Source of the DNA: Clostridia bacterium
Lineage (GTDB): Bacteria; Bacillota; Clostridia; Lachnospirales; Lachnospiraceae
Assembly (NCBI GenBank): GCA_910574255.1
Contig: CAJTAK010000013.1
Span: 51,722-115,721 of the forward strand
Direction: 5' to 3'
DNA length: 64,000 bases
The notes under the pieces: model-generated
What the model was told of the DNA's origin: nothing
What the model saw: only the letters and a program-made list of their open reading frames with translations
The model's database searches: none
Position numbers and translations under genes: made by a program
Shown: piece by piece, positions 35,879-45,110 of the stretch
Position numbering within the stretch: the stretch's first letter is position 1
How the letters are laid out: each line of letters begins with the position of its first letter

Positions 35879-36723
35879 TTTGTTTTCTCCATTTTTCTTA
35901 ATACTACATATTGAATATCATGTGTGGGTACATAAATATTTATCTTACTCCAAAAACCGGTTTGAAATATATGGATCACACGTTCCGGCACAATTCCAGG
36001 CATTACTCTATTCATTTTATATAATATAAAACCAAAATTCGCCCACTTTCCTCTGTTCATTCTTTTTACCATTTTTAAGTTCATACACTTTGCAAAGTAC
36101 TGCATACTCTTTTTATTAAAAAAGCTCAAATGCTCTGGCGGTGTCATAAACGGCCACTTCGAACCTGTGATCTTTGCAAAAAAGGCTCCTATATCCGGCG
36201 TTGACATAAAAATATATCCATTCCTTTTTAAGGTGCTTAAAGCATGATGCATCGCTTCCTTGGGCTCATCAATATGTTCTATCACATCCCACATGCATAC
36301 AGCATCATAATATTCGCCGTCTGCCGATAATTCTTTTGCAGATACTGTCCGGAATCGGTTCTTTATCCGTGGATGTTTCTTTTTTGCCATCTTAATTGCA
36401 TTCGATGAAAAATCACATCCAAAAATATCAAATTCGTCTTTTACATGTGAAACAAATTCACCGGACGCACATCCGATGTCAATTATTTTACTTCCCTTAG
36501 GGCAAAATTTTTGAACTATCCTTTTTCTTCTTTCATTTTCCCGGCTTTGGCACTTATTATCTCTGTATTTATTATTATCAAAATATTCTTCTTTGTAGTC
36601 ATAAGCTGCTATTTCTGCCATTTGTACAAAGCCGCATCTGCTGCATTGTATCATGTCCAGCTGTTTTATGCGAAACAACAGTCTCATTTTTTGATATCCG
36701 CAAATTCTGCATTCTTTTCTCAA
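35875..36723 (-). CDS. Class I SAM-dependent methyltransferase
   Basis: A 282-residue protein. An N-terminal four-cysteine motif (CRICGYQKMRLLFRIKQLDM, then CSRCGF) is followed by a Rossmann methyltransferase domain, SKIIDIGCASGEFVSHVKD, with MWDVIEHIDEP and the GYIFMSTPD stretch. The C-terminal part is conserved in polysaccharide-locus methyltransferases. It probably methylates a sugar or lipid-linked sugar, perhaps at the acetamidino group; this is inference from neighbours only. Confidence 0.85.
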   Translation of the reverse strand: MRKECRICGYQKMRLLFRIKQLDMIQCSRCGFVQMAEIAAYDYKEEYFDNNKYRDNKCQSRENERRKRIVQKFCPKGSKIIDIGCASGEFVSHVKDEFDIFGCDFSSNAIKMAKKKHPRIKNRFRTVSAKELSADGEYYDAVCMWDVIEHIDEPKEAMHHALSTLKRNGYIFMSTPDIGAFFAKITGSKWPFMTPPEHLSFFNKKSMQYFAKCMNLKMVKRMNRGKWANFGFILYKMNRVMPGIVPERVIHIFQTGFWSKINIYVPTHDIQYVVLRKMEKTK

Positions 36724-36762
36724 GCTTAACGCCTTCCTTTTCCCATTAAACTTAACTATCGT

Positions 36763-37536
36763 TTACTGTTTACGATAAATCCCTTCTTCGAACAGCGTCT
36801 GTTCATCCGGGAAATTTATAAGCACCGCTTTTTTATTTCCAAAATAAACAAATAAGCTCCCGGCTGCCGCCGCACTTGCCCTTCCTTCACATAACACCTG
36901 TCTTATATCCTTTAGACTCCCTGCGCCACCACATGCAATCACCGGTATGGCAACATTCTCTGAAATTTTTTTAATGGTTTTTATATCATATCCCTTGCCA
37001 GTCCCATCATGATTGATCGAATAAAGCAAAATTTCTCCTGCGCCCATTTGCTCAGCCTTTTTTGCAAGTTCTAATGCATCGCAATTTATCCTCTGACTTC
37101 CATCTCTTATATAGCATCTATCTATATAAATATCTCTTTTATAGTCAATAGAAGCAACAATACTCTGGCTTCCAAATATAGCTGCACTGTCCTTCACCAG
37201 TTCTTCGTTTTGTGATAAAGATGTATTTATAACCACCTTTTCAAAACCAATTGCTAAAATTTTTTCAATTTCCTCCACACTTTTTATTCCTCCACCATAG
37301 CTAAGGGGCATGAATGCTTCCGAGGCTGCATCATGTAAAAATCCGTAATCAATTTTCCGCTTTTCCTTTGTAATCGTTATGTCTAATAAACATAACTCAT
37401 CGACCCCCTTCTCATTAAAAATTTTAATTGCATTAATCGGATCTCCCAGATAATCTGGTTTTTTAAACTTAACCGTTTTTACTAATTTTTGATTATCAAT
37501 CAATAATGTGGGAATTATCCTTGGACGAATAATCAT
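36763..37536 (-). CDS. HisF-like cyclase subunit for sugar amidotransfer
   Basis: A 257-residue TIM-barrel protein of the HisF family (MIIRPRIIPTLLIDNQKLVKTVK, GVDELCLLDITITKEKRKIDY, ACGGAGSLKDI). It differs from the histidine-pathway enzyme in its loops and lies in a polysaccharide locus with HisH- and WbpG-like genes, so it is probably the HisF2-type ammonia-channelling partner, not the histidine enzyme. The start at 37536 has AAGG 8 bases upstream and is two bases from the hisH-like stop. Confidence 0.88.
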   Translation of the reverse strand: MIIRPRIIPTLLIDNQKLVKTVKFKKPDYLGDPINAIKIFNEKGVDELCLLDITITKEKRKIDYGFLHDAASEAFMPLSYGGGIKSVEEIEKILAIGFEKVVINTSLSQNEELVKDSAAIFGSQSIVASIDYKRDIYIDRCYIRDGSQRINCDALELAKKAEQMGAGEILLYSINHDGTGKGYDIKTIKKISENVAIPVIACGGAGSLKDIRQVLCEGRASAAAAGSLFVYFGNKKAVLINFPDEQTLFEEGIYRKQ

Positions 37537-37538
37537 AA

Positions 37539-38159
37539 TCAGCACCTTTTCACAAAATTCTCCATCAAACGAAGCCCATAGACATGACTCTTTTCCGGAT
37601 GAAATTGTGTTCCATAAATATTTTCTTTTACAACCGAAGCTGTAAATATATAAGCATATTCACTTGTCATTAAAACATTTTCCGCATCTTCGCAAACCGC
37701 ATGATAGCTATGGACAAAATAAAACCTCGGCATATCTCCTAAATCCGCAGCTAATGGATTATCCGGCATCTTAATATCCACATAGTTCCACCCCATATGG
37801 GGCACCTTGTACCGGTCGGGTGCCACTTCAAATTTTTTATTGATAAATGGAATTAAGCCAAGCCCCTTGGATGTTCCCTCCTCACTGACTGTTCCTAAGA
37901 GCTGCATTCCCAGGCATATTCCAAGCAAGGGCTTCTTTTTTCCTAATGCATGCTCATAAATCATCTCTGTCAGACCAAACTCCTGCAGTTTCTTCATCCC
38001 AGCATCAAAGGCGCCTACTCCGGGAAGTATCATTTTATCTGCCTTCTTCAGTACCTCATAATCTCTGCTGACAGTCACGTCACCGTATCCGGTTTTTTTT
38101 ATCATATTATATATGGAGCCAACGTTTCCCATGTTATAATCCAAAATTACTATCATCAT
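37539..38159 (-). CDS. HisH-like glutamine amidotransferase subunit for sugar modification
   Basis: A 206-residue class I glutaminase. The nucleophile is the Cys in LLGICLGMQLLG, and the catalytic His and Glu are in TQFHPEKSH. It releases ammonia from glutamine and passes it to HisF/WbpG-like partners. Its place next to hisF- and before wbpG-like genes supports a role in sugar amidination rather than histidine synthesis. Confidence 0.9.
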   Translation of the reverse strand: MMIVILDYNMGNVGSIYNMIKKTGYGDVTVSRDYEVLKKADKMILPGVGAFDAGMKKLQEFGLTEMIYEHALGKKKPLLGICLGMQLLGTVSEEGTSKGLGLIPFINKKFEVAPDRYKVPHMGWNYVDIKMPDNPLAADLGDMPRFYFVHSYHAVCEDAENVLMTSEYAYIFTASVVKENIYGTQFHPEKSHVYGLRLMENFVKRC

Positions 38160-38167
38160 ACCCTCTT

Positions 38168-39077
38168 CTAATAATCTTCCAGGCTTTCTTTTCTCACCTT
38201 GCTAATCTGCGCCACCGTAATTCCCCAAAAAAATATCTGCAGCCCAAAAATAATTATGATTGCTGCTAAAACCGGAACTCCTAGACCATATATGATTGCT
38301 TCCGCTATTCCATATATGCTGCCTAGCAATACGACACAAATACCAAATATTCCGAAAAACCGCATTGGATGAAAAAGCAATACCACATTACTAATTAATG
38401 CAATCGTCCGCATCCCATCCCGGATTTGTTTGACGGAACTCTTTCCTGTTCTTTTTCGGACTATAATCTCCACCTCTGCCCCTTCCCAATTTCTCTCTTT
38501 CATCAACAAAGTCGTCACTGTCGATGCTCCAAAACGTTCCGGCAGCAGTCTTAGATACTTATATAATACCTCTCTTCTGAATGCTCTAAGGCCAGAATTA
38601 AAATCTGTATCCACCCCCCCCGTCTGATGCCCATTTGACAATTTGATGCAACACCGCTTTTCCGATGACTCTGCTTTTTTCCACATAAGACTCTTTGCCT
38701 CTTACCCCAATGCAGTAATCCAGCTTATTTTCATACAGTGTACGGACTACTTTTTCCAAATCGCATGGCCGATGCTGCCCATCTGCATCATACCAGGCTA
38801 CCAGTTCCCTCTCGCTCTTTTTTACACCCGACACAAGAGCCGAACCATATCCTCTGTTTGTCCGATGATTTACAATGGTAATTTTCCCTTGAAACAGTTT
38901 CAATTTTTTGTATGTTTCATCCTTTGAGCCATCATTTACTACTATAATTTCTGCTCCTGATAACGGTTCATAATCTAACAATTCCCGAATCGTACTCTCT
39001 ATTCCTTCTTCCTCGTTATAAGCAGGAATTATAATGCTTAGTTTTTCTGTAAATTCAAAAGCTTTATTATGGTCCAT
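38168..39077 (-). CDS. GT2 family glycosyltransferase, phase-off by a G8 tract
   Basis: A DPM1/ArnC-like glycosyltransferase split by a frameshift. The 5' part gives KLSIIIPAYNEEEGIESTIRELL, VNDGSKDETYK and the metal-binding YDADGQH, then stops after WASDGGGGYRF. The other frame continues with VDTDFNSGLRAFRREVLYKYL and ends with two membrane helices. With seven G instead of eight the two join as SDGGVDTDFNSGLRAFRR (302 residues). Such enzymes usually charge a polyprenyl phosphate with one sugar, for later transfer outside the membrane. The G8 sits in the catalytic domain, so the short form should be inactive. Confidence 0.9.
38614..38621. repeat. Homopolymer tract C8 (G8 on coding strand) in the GT2 gene
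   Basis: Eight C on the plus strand between two halves of the GT2 gene. Seven would restore the frame. Confidence 0.88.
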
Positions 39078-39090
39078 TCTCCGCCTCGTC

Positions 39091-41052
39091 TCAATATAAG
39101 GTATTCTGCTTATTTATGATTCGAACTGCTTCCAATGCGTCAATTCCTATTGTTTTGCAATACTCATTAAACGCTTCTGCCCTGGGCCGGTTCTCTTCAT
39201 AAATATGGGAGAGCGCTTCTTCCCTTGACAGCATGCCCTCACGTATCTGATTGCTCCTAAATGTATCATATTCTGAAAACCCACAAATCCTATAATATAT
39301 ATAATTATAGAAGGGAGCCGTGCCGTCACCAATGCGCCAGGTACTATTTGTATCATTTGCCCTCTCCCATCCGTAATCATTTAAGATCGTATTCGATATC
39401 ATATCTTCTTCCCATCTTATATAATCAAAGAATTGCACGTAATTTTTAGGCAGTAGATAATAGGATACATAGCCCCCCAAAGTATCTAAAAGGGAAGCAT
39501 TAATAAAAGAGGGGTTTTTCACAAACTCCCTCCCGTAGTACAAGCACATTCCAATTTTATTTTTAGGGGATAAATTATAAAATATATGATCTTTGCTCTT
39601 TCCATTCATCCCTGTAAACGCTACTTTAAAATTTGTTTCCTCCAAAGAATTCATTCCAAAAAGAACGGTATCTATTTTCATCTGCTTCTTCAGCATTTGC
39701 GCATAATAAAAAAACTGCTTATCCCCAGCCATAAAAAGCGGTACCGTTGCTATATTGGGTTTCTTCAGCCAGGCTTCAACATTTAATTTCACATTATGCC
39801 GCTTTCGCAAAATATCCGCTGAAATAAGTATGTGTTCCACTTGTAATTGACTACACATTCTTTGAATATTCCGTCTTGCAAGCTCTGTCACCATTCCCCA
39901 GTCATATGTGTATGCGACCGGATGTAATCCAAGCTCCCTGACGGCGTAATGCAGGCAATAACAGCTGTCCCTCCCGCCGCTTACCGGGATAATGCAGTCA
40001 TAATTCGATCCTTTTTTCCTGTTTTTATGAACGATGTCCAATAGCTTTTTATCACCCAGAAATTCTTTCTTTTTATAACTGTGGCAAATGGAGCACACAC
40101 CATTTTGATCAAATTGAATACCTGGAAAGGTTTCCGGAAGTAAACATTTTGAGCATCGTTTAAGCTTTTTAATTTTAGTGTCGTCAACCTCCATCAGTTT
40201 TTCCAATTTTATGAGATTCAAAGGAGAATAATTACTTTGATATTTTCTTTTTTTCTGTTTGATATTCCGACAGCATATATTTTTATTGTACCTCGGAATC
40301 TCCCTTTCCCTGTCCATCTCATAAAAGCTCAAGGATTTCAGATCTAGTATCAGCCCTTTCCCTGGTATTAATTTTCGAATGGCTCTTCTGGAAAACTTTT
40401 GCCCTATCTTTATATCTTTGATAACCTTCTCAATTATATAGCGTTCCGAAGCAAAAAGTATATCTTTTCCATTTCTGCTCTTAACCACATACAACGAACC
40501 CGTATTTGTATAAAGCAGCAATTCATGTGTGTAAACACTGGTCAATGCTATACTTATACTCCCCTCAATTTCTTTTATTGCCTGACTGAACGCTTTGCCC
40601 AGATTGTCTGCACCATATTTCTTTACTAATTCAATTAATATTTCTGTATCCACTTGTGCTTTTTGTTCTAAATCTCTGTTTTCTTTCCATAATTCCGAAT
40701 CATTCACTATAATACCGTTATGGATACATACAATCTCCGAATTGAAAACAGGCTGATTATTTTTCGCATTGTATGCATCTCCATTTGTTACCATTCTGGC
40801 ATGTCCCAGAGCTATACGCTCTGCCATGCCTGACTGCTCTTCAATCGCCTCAAGATATTCTCTCGTTTTTAAAAATCTTCTTGCACGATCTGCGGCTTTT
40901 ACAATTGTTATCTTTTCTTCATCAATCGTACACAAACCTGCCGCCTCTTTGCCCCTTGACTCAGACAGGACAAATAACCGATGCAAAATACAATTATATT
41001 CCTTTTTTATTAAGCCGCCATCTATACTCAGTAAACCGAATATCCCACACAT
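39091..41052 (-). CDS. Class II glutaminase fused to WbpG-like sugar amidotransferase
   Basis: A 653-residue two-domain protein. Residues 1 to about 250 are an Ntn-type class II glutamine amidotransferase (MCGIFGLL with the catalytic Cys2; GHARMVTNGDAYNAKNNQP; HNGIIVND). After a basic linker (KQKKRKYQ) come residues about 295-650, a WbpG-like PP-loop amidotransferase with CSKCLLPETFPGIQFDQNGVC, the ATP-binding PVSGGRDSCYCLHYA and FYNYIYYRICGF. It could carry out ammonia release and sugar amidation in one chain, unlike the separate WbpG/HisH system in the same locus. Some databases call such proteins glucosamine 6-phosphate synthetase-like. Confidence 0.85.
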   Translation of the reverse strand: MCGIFGLLSIDGGLIKKEYNCILHRLFVLSESRGKEAAGLCTIDEEKITIVKAADRARRFLKTREYLEAIEEQSGMAERIALGHARMVTNGDAYNAKNNQPVFNSEIVCIHNGIIVNDSELWKENRDLEQKAQVDTEILIELVKKYGADNLGKAFSQAIKEIEGSISIALTSVYTHELLLYTNTGSLYVVKSRNGKDILFASERYIIEKVIKDIKIGQKFSRRAIRKLIPGKGLILDLKSLSFYEMDREREIPRYNKNICCRNIKQKKRKYQSNYSPLNLIKLEKLMEVDDTKIKKLKRCSKCLLPETFPGIQFDQNGVCSICHSYKKKEFLGDKKLLDIVHKNRKKGSNYDCIIPVSGGRDSCYCLHYAVRELGLHPVAYTYDWGMVTELARRNIQRMCSQLQVEHILISADILRKRHNVKLNVEAWLKKPNIATVPLFMAGDKQFFYYAQMLKKQMKIDTVLFGMNSLEETNFKVAFTGMNGKSKDHIFYNLSPKNKIGMCLYYGREFVKNPSFINASLLDTLGGYVSYYLLPKNYVQFFDYIRWEEDMISNTILNDYGWERANDTNSTWRIGDGTAPFYNYIYYRICGFSEYDTFRSNQIREGMLSREEALSHIYEENRPRAEAFNEYCKTIGIDALEAVRIINKQNTLY

Positions 41053-41054
41053 TT

Positions 41055-41597
41055 CTAATCTTTCCTTTTTATTATTTTTGCCGGGTTTCCAACAACTACA
41101 CTGTTATTTGGAACATCTTTTGTAACCACTGCTCCACAGCCAATAACAGAGTTTCGACCTATTGTAACGCCTTTCACAACATTGACACCATACCCAACCC
41201 ATACGTTATCCTCTATTTTAATCGTATCGATTACAAATCCCTGTTTGCGTATTAGTCCCTCTGCATCATATCTGTGATCTGCCGTATGCAGCCCGACATT
41301 CCCGGCTATCCGTGTATTGTTTCCTATCACAATTCCACCTGTCCCATCCAGTGTACATGAATTATTAATGGAAACATTCCTGCCTATGCTTATATTCCAA
41401 GGAAACCATATGGTTATATTTTCTCCCAAATACATGGAATGAATGGATTTGCAGAATAGCTTCAATACGATATATCTCAAAAAATCAAACCAAGGAGACG
41501 GCAGATATTTTACCCCCCCCCACAGCATTGCAAACACCCCTGAGCGTAACAGATTATAAGTTGATTTCATTTGTTTATTCGTAACATTTTTCCTCAT
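41055..41597 (-). CDS. Hexapeptide acyltransferase (LbetaH), phase-on with a G9 tract
   Basis: A 180-residue left-handed beta-helix acyltransferase with hexapeptide repeats (INNSCTLDGTGGIVIGNNTRIA, GYGVNVVKGVTIGRNSVIGC, GAVVTKDVPNNSVVVGNPAKII) and the active-site-like HTADHRYD segment. It should acetylate a sugar from acetyl-CoA in the cytoplasm. A run of nine G encodes Trp-Gly-Gly-Val after residue 28 and is in frame. The start at 41597 has AGAGGA 7 bases upstream and overlaps the end of the upstream membrane protein gene by 23 bases. Confidence 0.9.
   Translation of the reverse strand: MRKNVTNKQMKSTYNLLRSGVFAMLWGGVKYLPSPWFDFLRYIVLKLFCKSIHSMYLGENITIWFPWNISIGRNVSINNSCTLDGTGGIVIGNNTRIAGNVGLHTADHRYDAEGLIRKQGFVIDTIKIEDNVWVGYGVNVVKGVTIGRNSVIGCGAVVTKDVPNNSVVVGNPAKIIKRKD
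41513..41521. repeat. Homopolymer tract C9 (G9 on coding strand) in the acyltransferase gene
   Basis: Nine C on the plus strand near the 5' end of the acyltransferase gene. This is the only one of the four long tracts whose present length leaves the gene open. Confidence 0.88.
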
Positions 41598-43866
41598 ATA
41601 CTGTTTTCCTCTGAATTTCAAATATCTCTCCAAAGCAGGCTGAAATCCCCAGTCCTATTGTTGGAACAATATGCAGAAACATACGGCAGGCAGAATCACC
41701 ATATCCTATTCTGGTATGATTCACACTTAACTGCATCATTAAAATAATTAACAAAATATAAGAAATACCTGCATTCATCAGCCTTAGACCCGTCTCAAAT
41801 CTTAATCCGCTGCGGATTCTCAATGCTAAAATTCCAATTCCCACACTCAGCAATATGCCATAATACCCTGTTGATATGATATTAATGAGGAAATTTTGAA
41901 CCGTTAATACAAATTTTTCCGTATCACACAAGCCTATAGCAATATTAGCCATTACAAGTACTAGGCTCATAATTATTTCCAAATGATTAAATAATTTAAA
42001 GCTTTTTTTTATTTTCCTTGAACTGACAGCATAGATATCAAAAACGATCAATAGTGCCAAAGACATTCCTCCATTTGCCGGAGTCCAGAATCCCTCTTCC
42101 ATGCTCTCAATCATCATGTAATACAGGAAAAACAAAACGCCATACAAAGCGGTAAATCCAAGACTTACTTTTAGCTTGAACCGATCGGAAACTTCATCTG
42201 TTTTCAAAAGGAGAACTAAATATATAACCGCAAAAACTCCGCCTTCAATTCTCGCAATTCCTGCTATCATAAAAAAGAAAACAGAAACAAATAATAACAA
42301 ATTCGTTTTTTCTGATCTATATTTTTCTAAACAGCCAAATGCTGCCCCGTACCAGATGCCGATACTCAGATTGTTTAAAATCCAACTGCTTCCCAGTATA
42401 TATTGAGGCGTCACCACAAAAGCAAAGCCTGACAAAATGCTTAATAACCACGCCCATTTTTTATTCATTCCCCTGTATATGAAAAACTCACTTTGAAGAT
42501 ACAGGATAAGGCCGGTTCCTATCACGGTAAATACCGGCTGAAAAGCATAGTTTAATGGAATGCCAAACAAGGCGGCTTCAGCCTGCAGATTTGTTGACAC
42601 CAAAGAAAACATAATTAATCTGCCAAGGATTTCTCTGCATCCCCCGTTTAGTGCTATCTGCTTGCCAATCAATATATTACAATAGGAATCATACGTAAAA
42701 AACACCTGTGGAATCAATGAAAAAAAGAGCATAATCCCCAAAAGCGCTCCCAGTAGCGACCTGTTTTTTCTCTGCGATAGCTCATAGAGTCTTTTCCAAT
42801 AACCTCTTTTCCATAAACCAGCAACCGTCAGCCCTTCTATCAAAAGGTTTGCTGCTAATACAATCCAGATATTTTTAAGCACTCCTGAAATACTTAAGAA
42901 AAAAGTCAAAAAAATCTGGATCATTGTTCCTACAGGGAAAGCCAGAAGAAGTATTCGTGCGATACTGCCTTTTTTATTCTCTATAAAAAGCAGCGGCACC
43001 AGACCGCTGATAAAAATAAAACACATATATGCAAAATTTTTAAATACAAGCTGCCACTTATATCTGCCTTCTCCAAGCCCCCTGTAAATTGTCTCATCCA
43101 TATGGAAATCCATCCGGACAGACTCTATGTTCCATCGATTTCTGTCTGTCTCCACGGACTTTACTCTTTCCATTTGGTTATATATTTGATCCGGCAGTGC
43201 AAAAATCGTATTTCCAGTATTAATGATATGGATGCTTTTACTTTGTTCCCATATAGATCCTGTCAACAAATACCATTCCCTGGTTTCCCCCTCCTCTGTT
43301 TCTGCCCATATTTTCTGCCCGGAAAAACTGTCTTTAATATCCTCAAGATCTGTATTGGAATATATAGAATCCTCATCAGCTTCTATATAATCAGTTCCAT
43401 TTATCAAAGGGACAAGCAGCTGCTCGTCCATCAGTTCCTTATCTATATAAACTTTTTTTCCTGAAAAAATATCATTTAATATGATGGCCCATTCAATAGA
43501 ATAGCTGTCATATCCATCCGCCATTTGTTGTAAGCTTCTTCCGCCCGTTTTAGAAAAATAATTTAACACCGTATAAGAATTCCGTGGCTGATTCCATTGT
43601 CCTGTGCATACGATTCTTACCATAATTGCGCTGCATATGAAAATTGTCAGTAAAATGCCAGACAACAGCTTTTTTATACTCACCCCCATCTGCATATTCG
43701 TACAGAGTAAAATTCCCGTCAGCATTATGACTGCAGCAGTTAAAAAATATTCAAAGCCCGGCATCATCTGTTCATAGTTTTGCATTCCCCAAACGGCTGC
43801 ACTTAAATTCAGACCAATTCCAAAAAGCAGACATATATTACAAATCTGTTTCTTATATTTTTTCAT
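41575..43866 (-). CDS. Large polytopic membrane protein of unknown function (GT-C-like topology)
   Basis: A 763-residue protein with three N-terminal hydrophobic segments, a soluble domain of about 150 residues (about 105-260: YSIEWAIILNDIFSGKKVYIDKE...) and some 12-14 further membrane helices. I recognise no catalytic motif. The topology and the locus suggest a GT-C-type glycosyltransferase, a polymerase or a ligase acting outside the membrane, but nothing proves it. It overlaps the flippase gene upstream by 4 bases (ATGA). Confidence 0.78.
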   Translation of the reverse strand: MKKYKKQICNICLLFGIGLNLSAAVWGMQNYEQMMPGFEYFLTAAVIMLTGILLCTNMQMGVSIKKLLSGILLTIFICSAIMVRIVCTGQWNQPRNSYTVLNYFSKTGGRSLQQMADGYDSYSIEWAIILNDIFSGKKVYIDKELMDEQLLVPLINGTDYIEADEDSIYSNTDLEDIKDSFSGQKIWAETEEGETREWYLLTGSIWEQSKSIHIINTGNTIFALPDQIYNQMERVKSVETDRNRWNIESVRMDFHMDETIYRGLGEGRYKWQLVFKNFAYMCFIFISGLVPLLFIENKKGSIARILLLAFPVGTMIQIFLTFFLSISGVLKNIWIVLAANLLIEGLTVAGLWKRGYWKRLYELSQRKNRSLLGALLGIMLFFSLIPQVFFTYDSYCNILIGKQIALNGGCREILGRLIMFSLVSTNLQAEAALFGIPLNYAFQPVFTVIGTGLILYLQSEFFIYRGMNKKWAWLLSILSGFAFVVTPQYILGSSWILNNLSIGIWYGAAFGCLEKYRSEKTNLLLFVSVFFFMIAGIARIEGGVFAVIYLVLLLKTDEVSDRFKLKVSLGFTALYGVLFFLYYMMIESMEEGFWTPANGGMSLALLIVFDIYAVSSRKIKKSFKLFNHLEIIMSLVLVMANIAIGLCDTEKFVLTVQNFLINIISTGYYGILLSVGIGILALRIRSGLRFETGLRLMNAGISYILLIILMMQLSVNHTRIGYGDSACRMFLHIVPTIGLGISACFGEIFEIQRKTVYEEKCYE

Positions 43867-45095
43867 ACTTCCGTTGTTAATAAATCCTTCTCCATATTTC
43901 TTCGAATCATGAATGAATAAACAAAATACGAAGCTGCTGTTGCGATTGCTGCTCCAAGTATCCCTAAGATGGGAATTAGAACTACATTAAAGCATAAATT
44001 TGTTAACACTGTTATGACATTCGTTTTTGTCTCCTGCAAAGGCATTCCCCTTTGCGACCAATAATTTCCTAAAATAATGTAATACCCATTACATACAATG
44101 CTAAATAAGATGATTGCCAGAGGTTTCATTCCCAACAGGTATTCTTTTGATACGAATATGGAAACGGTATAAAAAACTCCTATAACTGCGAAAGCCAACA
44201 GCATGCTTAAACAAACGAATTTCTTTTTATTTATCTGATATACAATCATCTTGTCTTTGGCTATCTGGGGATTAATGCTTCTTCTGAATACAACAAAGAA
44301 TTGATAAAAGCCTTCTGCAAAAAGTACTGCAAAGGAATAAATTCCAATAAGAGCATCATCTCTCACTATCCAGCTCAAGCACAGAATATCCACCTTTGTG
44401 TTTAATTCCATCACCAAATTTGCCAGGAAAACCTTACTTCCAAATAAAATGTGCAGCTTTATTCCATCCCAATCATTTAATCCCCACTTACATCCTTTGG
44501 AACACCAAAAAAAGAGGAATGCAGATAATACCATCTCTCCTGTAAGAAAGCATAAGCTTATATCTTCTGCCTTCATGTGAATGCAGTAAAAAATCAAAAT
44601 AGAAAACGCTATGAAAATACTTCTTAAGCACTGAAATACGGCATAGGATTTCATTTTCTGACATCCGTTCAAATAGTTGAGATATACCTTATTAACAGAA
44701 AAGAACGGCAGAGCCAGACACATTTCCAAGAGTCCTTTTTGAATTGAAAACTGATTCATAAAAATCTTGATCAATAACGATGCGCTTGTTACTGTTAGGA
44801 CAGAGGTAAAGATGGCTGCCAAAATACCACATTGTAGTATTCTTAATTGAATGGTATTATTTTCAGCTGTAGATACATATTTTAAAACAGAATTATGTAT
44901 CCCAAATGCTGCAAGCTGTGATACAACAATATAATAGGAATACACCTGGTTAAACATTCCCACTGCTTCCATATTATAACAGATTTCGATCAAAACATTA
45001 TAGAACAGACCACTGACCCCAAGAATAAATACGCTAATATAATTCCAGGCTAATCCCTCTGTAAAATCTTTATTATTTATATGAAATGTATGCAT
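43863..45095 (-). CDS. Wzx-type oligosaccharide flippase (second copy)
   Basis: A 410-residue MOP-superfamily membrane protein with about 12 helices (NYISVFILGVSGLFYNVLIEICY, GIHNSVLKYVST). It would move lipid-linked repeat units across the membrane. It follows another flippase gene 15 bases away. The two are different in sequence, so this is not a recent tandem duplication. Confidence 0.85.
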   Translation of the reverse strand: MHTFHINNKDFTEGLAWNYISVFILGVSGLFYNVLIEICYNMEAVGMFNQVYSYYIVVSQLAAFGIHNSVLKYVSTAENNTIQLRILQCGILAAIFTSVLTVTSASLLIKIFMNQFSIQKGLLEMCLALPFFSVNKVYLNYLNGCQKMKSYAVFQCLRSIFIAFSILIFYCIHMKAEDISLCFLTGEMVLSAFLFFWCSKGCKWGLNDWDGIKLHILFGSKVFLANLVMELNTKVDILCLSWIVRDDALIGIYSFAVLFAEGFYQFFVVFRRSINPQIAKDKMIVYQINKKKFVCLSMLLAFAVIGVFYTVSIFVSKEYLLGMKPLAIILFSIVCNGYYIILGNYWSQRGMPLQETKTNVITVLTNLCFNVVLIPILGILGAAIATAASYFVYSFMIRRNMEKDLLTTEV

Positions 45096-45110
45096 AACTC
45101 CTTGCCTAAT

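Noticed and set aside
36763..38159. HisF/HisH as part of a histidine operon
   Set aside because: No other his genes are present, and the pair lies among sugar genes with a WbpG-type partner, the known setting of sugar amidotransfer.
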